From positions 3,950,580-4,014,579 of the forward strand of contig CM018604.1 of the NCBI GenBank assembly GCA_009192285.1: a DNA stretch of 64,000 bases. The letters are read 5' to 3'. Numbering within the stretch: position 1 is the first letter of the stretch; each line of letters begins with the position of its first letter. Shown one piece after another: positions 1-12,115 of the stretch. The translations under genes were made by a program, and so were the position numbers. The DNA comes from Morchella semilibera (lineage: Eukaryota > Ascomycota > Pezizomycetes > Pezizales > Morchellaceae). A model generated the notes under the pieces. That model saw only the letters and a list, made by a program, of their open reading frames with translations, was not told the origin of the DNA and made no database searches.

Positions 1-12
1 TACGGAACTTTA

Positions 13-38
13 GTTGGTAGCCCAGCTGGGCTACCAAC
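13..38. repeat. Perfect 26-bp palindrome
   Basis: The 13-base arm GTTGGTAGCCCAG is followed directly by its exact reverse complement, with no spacer. The symmetry stops at bases 12 and 39. A perfect uninterrupted dyad this long is unlikely by chance. It could be a protein-binding dyad, a fold-back remnant or a cruciform site; nothing nearby decides between these. Confidence 0.9.
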
Positions 39-3000
39 CGAACCGCTACCACATGTCTGCGGGGGTCCTAATGTATATGGAATATATAGTAAATATCAAG
101 TATGTTCATACATATACGGTAATCTGCCCGTGGGGATCTAGGGTGGGAGGTGCTTGTTATCACCTTACGAAAGGAGGAGATCTAAACTGTTCGTTGCCGG
201 GCCCCACCAACATAGAAATACTCTATTATGTCTTTCGTTTCCTATAGACATTGTAGACTAATTTCCTGCCATAATATAATAAGTAGACCTAAATTTGTCC
301 GTCCTGTTCCCCTCCTTTTATAAGCCGTGTAACCCACATCGTCTGTTTCTTGATCCACCCGCCTCACTCATCCGCCCACCAACGCCGCCTCCAGCATACC
401 CTATCAGAAACAGAAACTCATGTACTACCAGACGGGTGATATATATTATGACAATCAACCGCAGCGCTAGGACACGGAGAATAAATCCATGTATATTGGA
501 ACACCCCGACACCAAAGCACATGACTCCACCTACCTAACCAGAAACAGGAACAAAATAAAGAAAAAGAACGGTCCAACCAAGTATTATCAATCCAATAGA
601 CCGCGGGAGTGGTGGATAAATACAGGCGAATGGGGTCATGATTGCGCATCGCATGGATGTCTATGTAGTTGCCCCTAGGCTTGACAAGTACCTTGACGGC
701 GTGAAAAGTTCTAGAGGTGAGCATAAGAAACGAAAAACCCTGATGCTGTATGCACCCACCAATAATGCCGAGCTGCACATCGGTACAAGCAAGGAAATGA
801 AAGTGAAGATAAATAAATGAAAGAAAGACCATTAAATGGAAGCAAGATGCATAACCAGAAGATGGCAGGGGGTAGAGGCCCGTGCAACATAACGAGAAAA
901 GAGGAGCCCTGAGCCACTCTTTGAGAAACGAATAGCATAAGAAAACATCATAAGGGGGAAGAGAACTGAAGGAAAATGACTTGAAATAATTGCCCCAAGC
1001 GTACAGATGTCCTGGAGCTAAATCTCTTGGTCGCTCCCCTCAAACACTACCATCTGGTAGTCACGGCGGATACCAGGTCGTTTAAGCCAGGATAATAGAG
1101 TCAATTCGGTGTGTGAGCCACCGGATCGCACAAGGTCTCCTGGGAATCACGGCGCTCGGTGATTGTGAAAAGCTTGTACTTGCTCCCTCGCGGATTCTCG
1201 GCCCTTGACCTGGGACAGTTTACGTCCTCTATCCGCTGTTAGCGAATTATATGATGGAGATTAGGTAGCTCGGAGCGCACGGCCGCAGTTGTTATTCCTA
1301 TTCAAGGTACCAAGAGTAGTGTTGAAAGGGCAGGTTTTGCCCCTGGATTTGAACGTGTTGACATGGCGGCATTGAACCTCTAAATATGTAACATGTCCTA
1401 TAGCTAATTGTAAGCAAGCAAGCACCAAAAAGCCAGCATATTGGCAGGATGAAATGCGTATTACCACATCCCCACTGTGTTGGAGTGAAGTAGCACATCG
1501 TATTGAGTTGAGTGAATAGGGTGTAAATGTGGGGTTTAATGCTCTGGAAGTTTTAATTCTGAAAGTCCAGTATGGGTGGTTGAAGGAGGGTTGTCGGGGA
1601 GGGATTGGACAGGATATAGATCTACTTAGTTCTTTGGGTGTCATGTGACATGGGTCATGGGTTAGGTGTTGGTAGCTTAAGCTGTCCAGCCTACATGTAA
1701 AGATACAAGTTGAATAACCTATTAGGCCATATTGACCTCGTGATTGGCCGATGAAGCCCACCATGAGGACGAGAGGATCCATGGCTAGGCTGCCCGCGGC
1801 GGGAGGCACACACAAACTTGGTGATAGGAGCAAAGGCTTTCATGTAGGGTTAGGGTTCGACACCACTGTGTAAATGTTTCTTGACGTCTTCTCTCTTACT
1901 ATTGGGTGCCTTGCCTACGGGTAGTCTTTTTTTCTGACCCAACTGAGTGAATATTGTTCCCTTTTGGTACGTATCTGGAACGTGTGCCATCGCAAAAGCG
2001 AGAAACGGCATAGACCCGCCCTGGCCCATGCGGCTCTACAGGGGTGGGCCATTCTATGCACTTCCTCAGTAAACCCTCCGTTAAAACAACCCCACCTACA
2101 CCAAACAACTCACCCACACCTACACTGTGTCCAACTGTTTATCACATATCACATTCCTTTCCTATCTTCTCAACATACCCTATCTACTCGAACAATCAAA
2201 TCCGGGAAAGACGAATTGTTCCGGGGTGCACTCTATCTCTAGGGTGGGCTCCAAAGACTGCACCTTTAACGGACCTACAGAAACATTTTTGCGGTGAATC
2301 CGGGGCGGAACCTGCTAGGTGAGGGTAAGGAAGCCCATACGACCTCCTGAGACCTAGAGGTCTTTGGCTGTCAATTACCTAACTCTTCTTTCATCCTATC
2401 CCAGATTTCCTCAGCTACTTAGCACTCTCATTGTGCAGGTTGGGGCCATGTGTAGCGATAATTCATTGTCGATTGCCGCGCACACTAGACAGTTGGCCTC
2501 TCTCTAGCGGTACACGCTTAGGAACTCTGCCTCTGATTAACCTTGCGGGGGTCCTGGTATCTGCTGGGGGGTCAGGAGTTGAAGGTTCGTGTCCCGCTTT
2601 TTTTCAGCCTTACCCCCGGTGATATTGGGGGGTAAGGAAGCTGAATAGTAACTGATACAATGAGAACTCCAGTACCCATACTATGATTAGATAGAGACAG
2701 GTATAATGCCCAGAAGCCCCACCTAAACAACGTCGTATTGGTATATCCTTAGCCATATAAGGTCAGTGTCCTTTTTTTCGCCCAACGTCTAACACATTCC
2801 TACGCTCTTTCCATTATATAAGGCCATCTCCCGAAGGGGAGAAGCGATGCCGAAACTGGAAGAAGGATCATTATTCAAATAGTATTGATATATCCATCAA
2901 CGACATTGAAGGATCCTATGGCTGTGAATCAATGGCGGGTTTCTTTATCTTGACATGTTCCGACTGCACGTCCGTCAAAAGCAACAACAACACCAGCTTT

Positions 3001-5303
3001 AATATTACTTGCTAGCTGCAAGCGTAATTACAAGTGCATACCCCAGCGGCCTCTTGCAGCGCGTATGCAACTCCAGCCTCCTCGTTGCGCGGCCGCTCTC
3101 CAAAGGGCTGTATCGTTTAGAAGAATTCCTTTCGTCGTTTCACTAGCTTGTCGCACCCCGGATGTCCGACGACAATGATCGCCATATGTGGCGCAAATCG
3201 AGAGAGACAGCGCCACATCTGTTCTATACCCATGAACCTCACACAACCATAGAGGCGATAAATAATGATGGCTTGAGGAATAACCATGCCATGAGGGACT
3301 TTCGATGAGACTGGTATAACTATCTCTGTCGATTTATATGTTGAGATATGTCCAGTTGTCCGATTTGCCCTCTAGGACTAGCTCCATGCTTGATAGCCGG
3401 GAATGTGATATTATTACCCGGCGAACTGGATATCGGACGTCGCAGTATCTGCCGGCCTGTAGCCGCAATACAAGCAGAGTACCGCTGCTATATCTGGTCA
3501 GCATCCAACTCCCAGCATGCTGTGGGCCTGGAGGCCCAATCTCGGACCTGTGGACTAGGGAACCGGGTCTGGTCAAAGGCTTAGGCCCATGGCCAGGAAT
3601 CGGCTGCCAGCTTGTACCCCTGTCTTTTGCTGGTTCCGACCTGAAAGCCCCATGGCACAAGACTCCCCTCGGAGTGGTGTTTCTTCGCCCCGTTGTGTGA
3701 GGTCCTTCTGCGTGGAGGGTTGTTGTTGAGCCCTGGGTAGTAACGCCCACCGCCCTACCCGCCCGGCGCGAGCATCACCAACGGGAGTCATATATCTACC
3801 AAAAACGTACCATGAGGTGCAAAATTCGATTCATAGGAGATCCGAGAGGCAGAAGGATGAAAGCAAAAGAAACAGCGAGATTTTAATTAACCTCCGTTTT
3901 TTACTTTCACCCATCCATTTCTGGGAGTCACTATGAAAGCGATTTTACAGGATTGATTTGTTGGAAACCTTTGTATCTATAACTACAATTAGGAGCTAGT
4001 CCTGCCAGCCAACTGCGCCAGTAAGCATACACATGACGTGTTGAACTTGGAACCAGGGCGTTTCTGTGATCTATTGTAAAGGAAACCAGTTGAGAAATGC
4101 GGCGCGGGCGGGGTGGGGAGGGAGTATAGTTTGATGACGCAATTATACAGAGCTTATACTACCGGCCTTCATTGTCCGCGGAAGTTCAGAGAAAGATACC
4201 TTTCAGCATAGGAATCTGTTCTAAACGACATTATAAAGTGTATTGTGTGCTACTATTTCTCCTGAAAAAGTCACAAAAAGATCGGGCACTCATAAACTAA
4301 GAGCTCTATTTTGAAGGATATAGTATGTTGTAAAATGGGAGTGCTGAGTGGGGATTTGTAATATGTGGTTCATACAATCGTAAGGCTATATAAATAGAAT
4401 AGTCAGGTATCTCCGTCATCACGAAAGGTTTCAATTGGATGGGTAGCTGCCCCGGATTTCTGTGGTCTGGCGGGCTACGGCTGCCAGTAAACAAAGAATC
4501 GGGTGTGCTAAGGGGGACGGCACACACATACATTGGCAGACCTCAATCACTATATGAAAACCCGTTGACCAAGATGAATGTTTCTTCCCTTCCAAAACTA
4601 CAACCTCACGGGAGCAAGGAGGGCCCAGCATGCCGCGCAGCGGCAGGTGCCACCGGCTGTGAGTTTTCTAGATCCTTCAGTGTCGGCGGTTTCTAGACTA
4701 ACGACTACATATACGGCAAGAGGCTACTCCTCACTAGTAGTTGATCCAAGGGTCATATCGAAAGCTGATTCTATTAGGTTCTATTAATTTCTAGAGTCTC
4801 AAAGAATTTCAATCATATCCCCCGACTCAGAAATGCATGGTCAAGGAGTATTAAACTCCGTAGGATCATCTTAATTTCCACACTACAAAGTATAGGAAGC
4901 CCAACAAGGTATTTCCTACGCAGTCCACCCTCAACTAGCAACCTCTCCGATTCCTACCTCCCCATCATATGTCACCTAATTCCTAGTCACTTCCGGCAGT
5001 ACTTACAAGAGGCGGGACCCAAAGGCAGGGGCAGTATAGCGGCCACAGTACCGGGCACTAAGCCTTTCAGAACAACACACTCCTGACGCATGAGGTTAAT
5101 GGGCTAAAAGGTTCTCGAACCTTCCGCGTACCTGGACGCCCTCTAATAATAAGCTGCAAAGCACCTCTTCCCTGAGCGGTACCAGCACCCCCTCCCTTCT
5201 GTCCAAAGTCTGTTAAGAAACAACTGCTGAAAGTTGCCCTTACTGCTCCCTTAGTCGACCACTCAACCCCCTGAAACCTACCCCTCGCCACCAACCACCA
5301 CAA
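39..5303. other. Left region with no supportable gene
   Basis: Open frames here are short, overlap on both strands and lack protein-like composition, start context or splice logic. The region has pyrimidine-rich stretches, a short double copy of the telomere-like unit near 1844-1856 and a hairpin at 2604-2643. I see no transposon coding sequence. Confidence 0.5.
2604..2643. repeat. Hairpin with 10-bp perfect arms
   Basis: CCTTACCCCC at 2608-2617 is the exact reverse complement of 2628-2637, with a 10-base loop. Outer CAGC/GCTG pairs extend the stem after a two-base bulge. Just upstream, 2583-2602 reads like a pol III B box (GGTTCGTGTCCC) followed by a T run, so this may be the tail of a tRNA-like or SINE-like sequence. 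No convincing A box was found. Confidence 0.6.
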
Positions 5304-6010
5304 ATGCCGACAATACACGAAATCGAGGCTTTCTTCCCACTTGAATCTTCCCGCTATACGTCCGATCTAGACTTCTCCTGCCCAGGGTCCGGCGGAATGG
5401 TCGGAGTGGTCGGGGTGGTGTATCCCTTTGCCAACCCCTGGAACCGCGTGAGTCTCCCCGCACCCATCCCCCGCACGAATCATGAATTATCACCCGGTTA
5501 CCATATTCCACCGCTAAACCTTACCAGGGTCGCGCCCGCAAGCGCGTACGATACATCAGGGACATCGACCTGACCTCACCCTTTGCCTTCCACCCAACAG
5601 CCACCCTCGTTGACCTAATTTATCAAGCCCAAACCCTCCCGCAGGAGATCCATTCCATAGAACTCACCCTGTCCAACTCGCGCGCCCAACCGCATGGGCG
5701 TCTCTACCAGTTTCAGGCAACTCACCCGGGCCAGGTGGTGACAAACGAGTTGTTGTGGAGTCTCTCCGTCGAAAATGATATCTACATTACCGAGAAGAAT
5801 GCGGCGTTAAAGGATATCAAGCAGAGGCACCCCAAGGTCGTTGAGAGATTGAGGAGGGTGTGGACGGAGGAGACCGATAGATGGAGGCAGGTTGTGGTAG
5901 GCCAGAAGGTGGAGGGAGGGGGGGAGCTGGCAAGGAGAGGACAGGTAGATGAGTGGTATTGGAGGGTTGAAAGGATTGGTAGGTGGGTGAAGGAGCTGTT
6001 AGAGGTATAG
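5304..6010 (+). CDS. G1: orphan helical protein, two exons (208 aa)
   Basis: Function unknown. Exon 1 is 5304-5447 (48 codons). An 80-nt intron with donor GTGAGT and acceptor TTACCAG follows (5448-5527), then exon 2 is 5528-6010. The splice is phase 0 and joins two frames that otherwise do not connect; the 69 codons between the acceptor and the downstream frame have no stop. The N-terminal third is Gly/Pro/Val-rich and the C-terminal half is charged and helical. Residues 154-169 carry E-R-L-R-R-V-W-x6-W (W160, W167), a motif also present in G3, G4 and, in part, G12. A second Trp-rich stretch, WRVERIGRW (193-201), resembles WRVERAGW in G3. I take the ATG at 5304 because it opens the frame and follows a pyrimidine-rich, A-ending leader. 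No signal peptide or membrane segment is seen. Confidence 0.75.
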
Positions 6011-6295
6011 GATTGGTAGAGTTGTTGGTTGCTATATCCGCGGTTTTAGTGGGAAGCATGGTTGACGTCTCTTGAGTGTTCTTCTTCTCCCGTTGTTCTC
6101 AATACAAAGGGATATCAGGTGCATAGCTAGGAAAATGACTTTTTTCACAATCCTCCGCCCTAACTGAGGTACGTACTCCTGGAATGCTGTGAGCCTGCGG
6201 AAGTAAGTGTCTGCTATAGTATATATACAGTAACTGTTTCTACACCAGGCCACACCTAGCGTCTAGTATCCTGAGGTGTACCATAAAATACACCG

Positions 6296-6595
6296 CTAGA
6301 TGGATACTGTTTTTCCTTTCTGTTCAGATCGCCGCAGATCGCCGAAGACCTTAGAGGCGTATGTATTGCAATCATGAGACGTCACTCGGCCAAGCCTGGG
6401 GTGTTTACTTGGATATTTTGCAACAAATGCGTCTTTGTATATCCTGTACCGGGTGAAATCAAAGCAAGTTCCAGGTCCAGTTGCTTCCAGCAGCTGCCTG
6501 GATATGACAATAGGCCCGAAAGCATTCATCGCTGTCTCTGTTATGGGCACACAGGACAGAAAATTTATAAATTTCTTTCCAGAGAGATCCATCAC
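6296..6595 (-). CDS. Possible small gene (99 aa), weak
   Basis: A 99-codon frame opens with two adjacent ATGs. A TATATATA-like box lies on the same strand about 50 nt upstream (near 6643-6650), which is the usual arrangement for the better genes here. The protein has mixed composition and no recognised motif. The opposite strand also has an open frame of similar length, and there is no paralogue in the window, so it could be noncoding. Confidence 0.25.
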   Translation of the reverse strand: MMDLSGKKFINFLSCVPITETAMNAFGPIVISRQLLEATGPGTCFDFTRYRIYKDAFVAKYPSKHPRLGRVTSHDCNTYASKVFGDLRRSEQKGKTVSI

Positions 6596-7001
6596 TCTAG
6601 CCCGTAGATGCGTTCCCGTACTTCTTCTCGGAGTGGAAGACTATATATAGTTGAAGTCACCTCTACGCCCGCGGAGCAAAATGGTAGGAAATTTTATTAC
6701 TGGCGGAATGAATGGTAGTATGCTACACCTTCAACTCTACATGTGTGATGGCGGGTTAATCTTTCATTTCCTTCACATGAAAAAAGAGTTCTAAAGAAAC
6801 CACATCTTATGGGGCTTGTCTGAGCTTGTTTGCATTTGTCATGAACCCAGGTGGAGAGCTAAGAGCTCAATACAAAGAAAACTAATGGTACTCAAACAAC
6901 TTAGCATACAACTAGGATAGGCTCAAACTTTTCCATCCATTCCTGTACTTATACAGCTGCGAACTCAGATCCAGTTAGATCCTTCCTGCAGTGCCCGATG
7001 T

Positions 7002-7601
7002 TCAAGACTTAACACTCGCCCAAATATGGCTATTATCCCCGCCGTCACCGAATCTCGCACGAACAGTGACTGCGCAACACCCCACACCCTTATTGAATCC
7101 CCCACCGCAAGTGGCACACCAGCACCTATCCCTCACTCTCGGCGGATCAATAACAGCCGTATACCCCCTGGCCCTGAGCTCCGCGAGCAATTCCTGATCT
7201 GCCGGATTCCGTCGTAAACCTTGTACGATCCTCTCGCAACCATCTGGAACCTTTCCCACAACGCTCAGCAAACGCGGGCGTGACGGTGGCGAGCCATTTA
7301 CACGAAGCTTGATCTTGAGCTTTCGTTTCTGGGGGTCGGGGGTGGGATAGTGGGAGTTGTGTTGCCCGGCGGTGGATGGCATAGGCTCTACGGGGTTGTC
7401 AGTGTCGTATGAGACTTTGTCGTCGAACCTGACCCGAGCGCTGGGGTGCTTGTAGGCGGGCTTGTAGATCTCGCCGGTTTCCATATCGGCGCGGGACTCT
7501 GCGATGAGGCGCTGGAGAAGGTCGATGGCTTCGGAGTTGGGAAGGCCGGCAATTTGGTCTTTGGCTGTAACTATGGGAAGTTTAGAGATGGGGGTTGTCA
7601 T
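7002..7601 (-). CDS. G2: orphan protein with C-terminal Cys cluster (199 aa)
   Basis: Function unknown. This is a single uninterrupted frame starting at the ATG at 7601. Residues 1-45 look helical and acidic, with a leucine-rich block (EAIDLLQRLIAESRADM). Residues 60-100 are Pro/Ser/Thr-rich and followed by a basic patch (KRKLKIKLR). Near the C terminus four cysteines fall in the order C-x-C-x2-C, then C-C after ten residues (CWCATC...GCC), which could bind metal or be incidental. Codon choice favours C/G in third positions over long runs, which supports coding. It does not carry the W-x6-W motif of its neighbours. A short 3' intron just before the Cys cluster (donor GTGAGG) cannot be excluded and would change the tail. 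Confidence 0.6.
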   Translation of the reverse strand: MTTPISKLPIVTAKDQIAGLPNSEAIDLLQRLIAESRADMETGEIYKPAYKHPSARVRFDDKVSYDTDNPVEPMPSTAGQHNSHYPTPDPQKRKLKIKLRVNGSPPSRPRLLSVVGKVPDGCERIVQGLRRNPADQELLAELRARGYTAVIDPPRVRDRCWCATCGGGFNKGVGCCAVTVRARFGDGGDNSHIWASVKS

Positions 7602-7619
7602 AATTGAGGGGGAGATGGG

Positions 7620-9645
7620 GTGATGGTACTTCGCTTAAGTGCCGAGCTTCGGGGGAGGTCACCGTGAGGCATCCTGTTTTACTTTCTGCTTGTCGGATGG
7701 GGGAGAAGGGGGAGGTGATGAAGTTACTCAGACTTGAATTTCGTTTGTGTTTGTGTGGTGAGGAAGGTGGGAGGTGAAGGAACGTGGAAAATGTGAAAGG
7801 AAGGATGAGGAAACATAAGTCTGTCAACTACAAGAGCCCAACCCTCCTTTACTTAGCCCAAGGTGGGTCAGTGACGCACCTTTCTCTAGAGAAGGAGATT
7901 CGATCCACCCCAACCAACCCCCACAGTAAATAAGAAGGATTAGAATATATTAGCATGAGACCCTTGAGAGAGCTTCTTTATCCCTTCTGGTACTGTAAAG
8001 TAATTGTGACGATGGCCCAAGAGAAGTGTTTAGGAGACATGGTATAGAAGGCAGAACATTGGAGCATGTTTGTTCCCGCGCGTTTTGTGACTGATCCACA
8101 TATTACTAAATGGCTCAGTTTATTATCTTTGTTCATACCTGTTCCCGATTCTCTGGTTTGCCTTGTCTCTGCTTTGCCTACTTTGTCTGAGCTCCATCCT
8201 TCCCTTGCATTGAACACCTGTTTTACTGCCTGAGCAGAGAATCGATTTAATCTTGCAGATGCGGGGATGCAGTTGCGAGCTGTTGCCCGGAAACTTCATA
8301 TAGCACCTGCCGTGATAAACATACTTACCCAAAACTTACCCCATGAGTCTCAGCCCCCACATGCAGTCTGTCTCCGGCACAAAACCGAACTGGCAGAAAG
8401 TGGGTTTGGAAAAAGGGAGTGTGGGGACTGGTGATTGTTTTACCTACGATAGTACTAGGAAGTTTGATTAATCTACTCTCCGGAGATGAGATAACTTTTT
8501 AGACCATCTATATCTAGCGCAATGGTGATCCTACAGAGTGGCCATAATACTCCATGTTTTCAGGGCTACACACCGCCAGCACCAACTGAGGCCGATAAGA
8601 GCCACCCCGCCCACGATTGAAGGAAGGGGGCGGGGGGGTTGTGCTCTCGGATAAAGGGTTAGGGTTGGGTGGCGACATAGAAAGGTGTCTCCCGCAAGCG
8701 CTAGCTTGGCGTCCTGCACGGCAGAACACGGCCCCAGGCACATAGGAAATCATATGGCAGTGGTCGAATGGGTATTGTGCCGGGTTTCACGAGGTTACTA
8801 TCTGGGTTCAACCCCGGCTCTGGTGGCGGGCGTATCTACCGGTTTGAAAAGCATCACCGCTCTTGGTGCGGTCCAAGTGGGTCCTTGGGTTGTCTCACGG
8901 GCAGTACTCGACAGACCACATAAGTCCTTTTTGACTTTTTGCACAAGATTCTTTTCTTCCGTTTTATCTCCCTGTTTCCCCCCCTTTCATCGCCAACAAC
9001 CACCCCCGACATGACTGCGAGCAGCACAGGACTTTGCAATGCACACAGAGCATAGGTTCGCTGTCCTTCTCTGTTGTTATCCACCTCGCACTATCCTTCC
9101 GAGAGGTTTCTGCACACCAGCTCAAGTCTCTCTTCTTCGCCCCCACTCCAGAAACCTCGCGCACCCCCCCCCACCCACCTACAACATTCACAGAACGAAC
9201 GGTTCCTCATCAAAACACCGCCGCTTTAGCATTACCATAAAAAAAAGACAGGATGTTGAGTTCACGCTATGATGAAGACAGTGAGCAACCCTCAATGAGT
9301 AGGAATGTCCATTGTTTCCGGCAACTCTCAAGTTCCTTTTGGCTCTACTATTCGATGTGAGTAAATAGAATTATTCCCGGTGACTAGCAACAGGCTATCT
9401 CTCGGTTTATTCCTACTATCTCGACGTTTTGTTATCTAACCTATGGGAGTAGGGGCTTTTGTCACAGGCCTCGAGTATATCTTTTTGTCCTGACGGTCAA
9501 GGGGGGTCACTTGGAGATGACCTTTCTTCTAATTTCACTGATAATCAATCTTGCCTCATCTCATGGTCTAATACCGTCTTTCAATCTATAAATCCATGCC
9601 CAAGCACTCTCAAACTGATCCGAGAATGATCCAGCATCTAGCAAC
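7620..9645. other. Spacer between G2 and G3
   Basis: No gene is supported. The short frames are mutually antisense and low in complexity. Pyrimidine-rich tracts near 8930-9190 and a telomere-like GGGTTAGGGTT near 8656 are the only visible features. Confidence 0.5.
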
Positions 9646-10302
9646 TCATGATATCTCATTCTTCCTAGTATCCTTCAACGCCTTCCTTTTCTCACGATAA
9701 ACCTTCCAACCTGCCCTCTCCACTCTCCACAACAGCCTGATCCGCTCCCTCCTGCCCGGATCCGCCCCCTCCGCATCCAACAGCGCCCGCAACAACACGG
9801 TAGTAGCCTTACCCACCGCCGCATCCAGCTTCGGCGACACCGACATCACCGGCCAGTCCTCATACCACCCCAGCACTTCCATCCGCCAATGAAAGTCACT
9901 CTCAAGTGTCGATTCCGAGCTCGGCCATGGCCGTATCAGCGCTAGATGGCAGCGCTCAAGGTCAAACGGATGTGGTTGGTCAACCTTCCAATCTCCAGTC
10001 ACTCGGAGAGTACCTACGAGGTACTGGTACCGCTCTGCCTCTCCGGCCTCGCGCCTATGGACATCGGCCAGCGACTCGACTTCTTCGTCGGCGGGCATAA
10101 ATGGTATGGGCCGCCCGTAGCGCAGCAGGGAGAGGTTTCCCATCAGCTTCTCGAAGACGGCATAGTGCGTGAGATCTTCGGGGTCGCTGGATTTGACTGC
10201 GACGGCGGTGGCATGGAGGTGGAGGAGGGTGGTGTATATGCCGTCACTCCACGGTCTGCGGCCAAACTGGGGGTAGATGGGATCTTCTGCTGCTTGTGAC
10301 AT
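9646..10302 (-). CDS. G3: orphan W-x6-W family protein (218 aa)
   Basis: Function unknown. The frame stays open further upstream, but I place the start at 10302. The TATATAAG box at 10436-10443 puts transcription start near 10410, and this ATG, in context CCAACTATGTCA, is the first good one after it. Residues 27-60 form a helical block with P41-E-D-L, F50 and N56 that aligns with G5. The C terminus carries E-R-I-R-L-L-W-x6-W (W192, W199), followed by a Lys/Arg-rich tail. Residues 192-199 closely match a stretch in G1. The protein is soluble and helix-rich, with no membrane segment. The opposite-strand frames over it are shadows. Confidence 0.7.
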   Translation of the reverse strand: MSQAAEDPIYPQFGRRPWSDGIYTTLLHLHATAVAVKSSDPEDLTHYAVFEKLMGNLSLLRYGRPIPFMPADEEVESLADVHRREAGEAERYQYLVGTLRVTGDWKVDQPHPFDLERCHLALIRPWPSSESTLESDFHWRMEVLGWYEDWPVMSVSPKLDAAVGKATTVLLRALLDAEGADPGRRERIRLLWRVERAGWKVYREKRKALKDTRKNEIS

Positions 10303-10435
10303 AGTTGGAGTTCGAGAATCTTTGTTTTTTCTTCGTTGGAGTGGTAATGTGTCCTTTTTAATATCTGTACTTTTGTCTCCTATAGAGAGAGAAGGGCGTG
10401 CTGAGTGATGGGGAGCTATGAGCATGTTTAACTGT

Positions 10436-10443
10436 CTTATATA
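10436..10443 (-). promoter_or_regulatory. TATA box of G3
   Basis: TATATAAG on the minus strand, 134 nt before the chosen start codon of G3. It supports the shorter N terminus of that gene. Confidence 0.5.
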
Positions 10444-11452
10444 TCGCTTAACTATTTCAAGTATACATAGATATATCATGTCAATCCTTCAGCTGTTCTT
10501 CATCATGCTTTCGTCGATTTTCAAGAGCCCAAAAACCCCCGCATTAATTCATGAGCTTGTTCGAGACACCATAGTGGTTACTTGACATTGTCATTCATCG
10601 TCAGCTAGCGTTATATCGTGGGAGAAATGAGGGAAAAGCGTGTAATCCACCTAGCCTTCCTTCCGTCCCCCCCCCCCCTCCCACCGTCGATATATCGTAA
10701 ATCATGGGTCATCACTCGCTCTGTCAGTATTGCTTTTTGCTATACGTATCTTATTTGTCCGAGGAAAAGGTTTACAATGCCAGCCAGGGGCTCTCGGCCT
10801 GGAGCTCTGGGGCGTCAAGACAAGTCGTTTATCGCCTTAGTAGCTGGGGGCGTGGTGGGAGTGGTGTGGAAGCTCGAAGTCCCCATGCGCAGCCCAGTGT
10901 AAGTGCGGGGTTCGGGGTAATTGGTTGATGCAATTTCTTATCAAGGATAATAAGCTGAGGATTGAGTTGTGGTAGAGAATATGTAGGTGTAGAGAACTGC
11001 CGCTTACCTGAAAGTTCTTCCTGAGGCCTGGGTTGTGAAGTAGGGTAATGAATTCAACCGTTGGAAATGAGGATGTAGTCTCTTATTAGATACATCTACT
11101 GCTCCTGCCCATGAAAGCTCCTGGTATACTATTTCGCGTTGTACGGAACCTTTTTCTCGGATAAATACCCCCCTCTTGAAAGAGTACTGGTAGAGTGTTG
11201 TGGGTAGCAGGTGACGGTAAAAATCAACAACGCACGTCCAGCTTGAGGCCACCACTTTTCGAAGTGGAGAGCCAAGGAGGCTGACAACCCTCATCCACCA
11301 AAACATCCACCCTCCTTCCACCCTCCTTCCCCGACCACCAACCGATCAACCAAGCAAAAACCCATTACCGAACACTCATACTTGTTCAGGAACTCACGTA
11401 AATCCTCCCCACGCATTCACACTGAAGAATTTCCATTAACTCATCTGGCAGG

Positions 11453-12115
11453 ATGACCGATATCTTCCAGCGAGACAGAGAAGGGATTGAGCTAGACAAT
11501 TCCCCTCCCAAGGAACATAACCCGAATGTAGGCACACCGTCGGGCGCCCTTTTGTCACCAGCAGACACTATCACTCCAGGGTCATATGAGCACTGGGACT
11601 ACGATGACATGGCCCTCGCATTCAAGGTGATTGAGGAGCACAAGGCGAAACTCAATTCCTTCCTCAACCTTGCCAGGGACGACCCGTTCCCCAACGACGA
11701 GATGGTGAAGACGTTCCGCTACCTGGCCGGTGGAATCTTCATAGACTACTACAGCTATTGCGACGCATGGTACTGGGCGAGGGAGTTTCGTACGGCGAAG
11801 GAGTATGTCATTGATCAAGCCATCGCCGAGCACTACAAGGAGAAGATTGTCGCCATCCTCAAGCTTTCGCAGGATTGTGCGGAGTATCTCAATTCCCTCC
11901 TCATCTTCAAGGCGTTCATGGGCCCCCCAAACCGTAGCAACTATGCCGTCGTGGGTGTAACCCAGGGTGAGGAGAAGGTGGAGGAGCTGTGGAAGAAGCA
12001 TACGGCCCATTGGGCTAAGCAGCTTGGATTGCGTCAGAGTAGGAAAGCTGAGAAAGAGGCTGCTAGGAGGGAAGGATTGAGGGATCGCACCAAGAGGCGT
12101 AAGATTGAGAATTGA
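11453..12115 (+). CDS. G4: orphan W-x6-W family protein with basic tail (220 aa)
   Basis: Function unknown. One intact frame from the ATG at 11453 to TGA at 12113-12115. Residues 1-45 are polar and probably disordered. Residues 50-150 are helical and rich in Tyr, Trp, Lys and Glu, with P80-x-D82 and F88 matching the P-[ED]-D block of G3 and G5. Residues 117-146 align without gaps to G5. W180 and W187 form the E-K-V-E-E-L-W-x6-W motif. The last 25 residues are strongly basic (KRRKIEN end) and could be a nuclear-localisation or nucleic-acid-binding tail. An intron in the 5' UTR is possible (GTAAAT near 11398, CTGGCAG just before the ATG). C-rich third positions support coding. Confidence 0.75.
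   Translation: MTDIFQRDREGIELDNSPPKEHNPNVGTPSGALLSPADTITPGSYEHWDYDDMALAFKVIEEHKAKLNSFLNLARDDPFPNDEMVKTFRYLAGGIFIDYYSYCDAWYWAREFRTAKEYVIDQAIAEHYKEKIVAILKLSQDCAEYLNSLLIFKAFMGPPNRSNYAVVGVTQGEEKVEELWKKHTAHWAKQLGLRQSRKAEKEAARREGLRDRTKRRKIEN

Noticed and set aside
1261-1833. 190-codon open frame on the minus strand
   Set aside because: Low-complexity, Ser/Cys-rich reading with no motif, paralogue, TATA box or splice logic; length is possible by chance in this composition.
1840-1860. Telomere repeat (also near 8656)
   Set aside because: Only about two TTAGGG units at each place; expected by chance and not a telomere.
3334-3750. Overlapping open frames on both strands
   Set aside because: Mutually antisense frames of equal length; neither has protein-like composition or a promoter.
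10667-10680. Homopolymer C or G runs (also near 22300, 31431, 32858, 40658)
   Set aside because: Long C/G runs are frequent here but isolated; no paired G tracts regular enough to claim a quadruplex except possibly 22361-22383.
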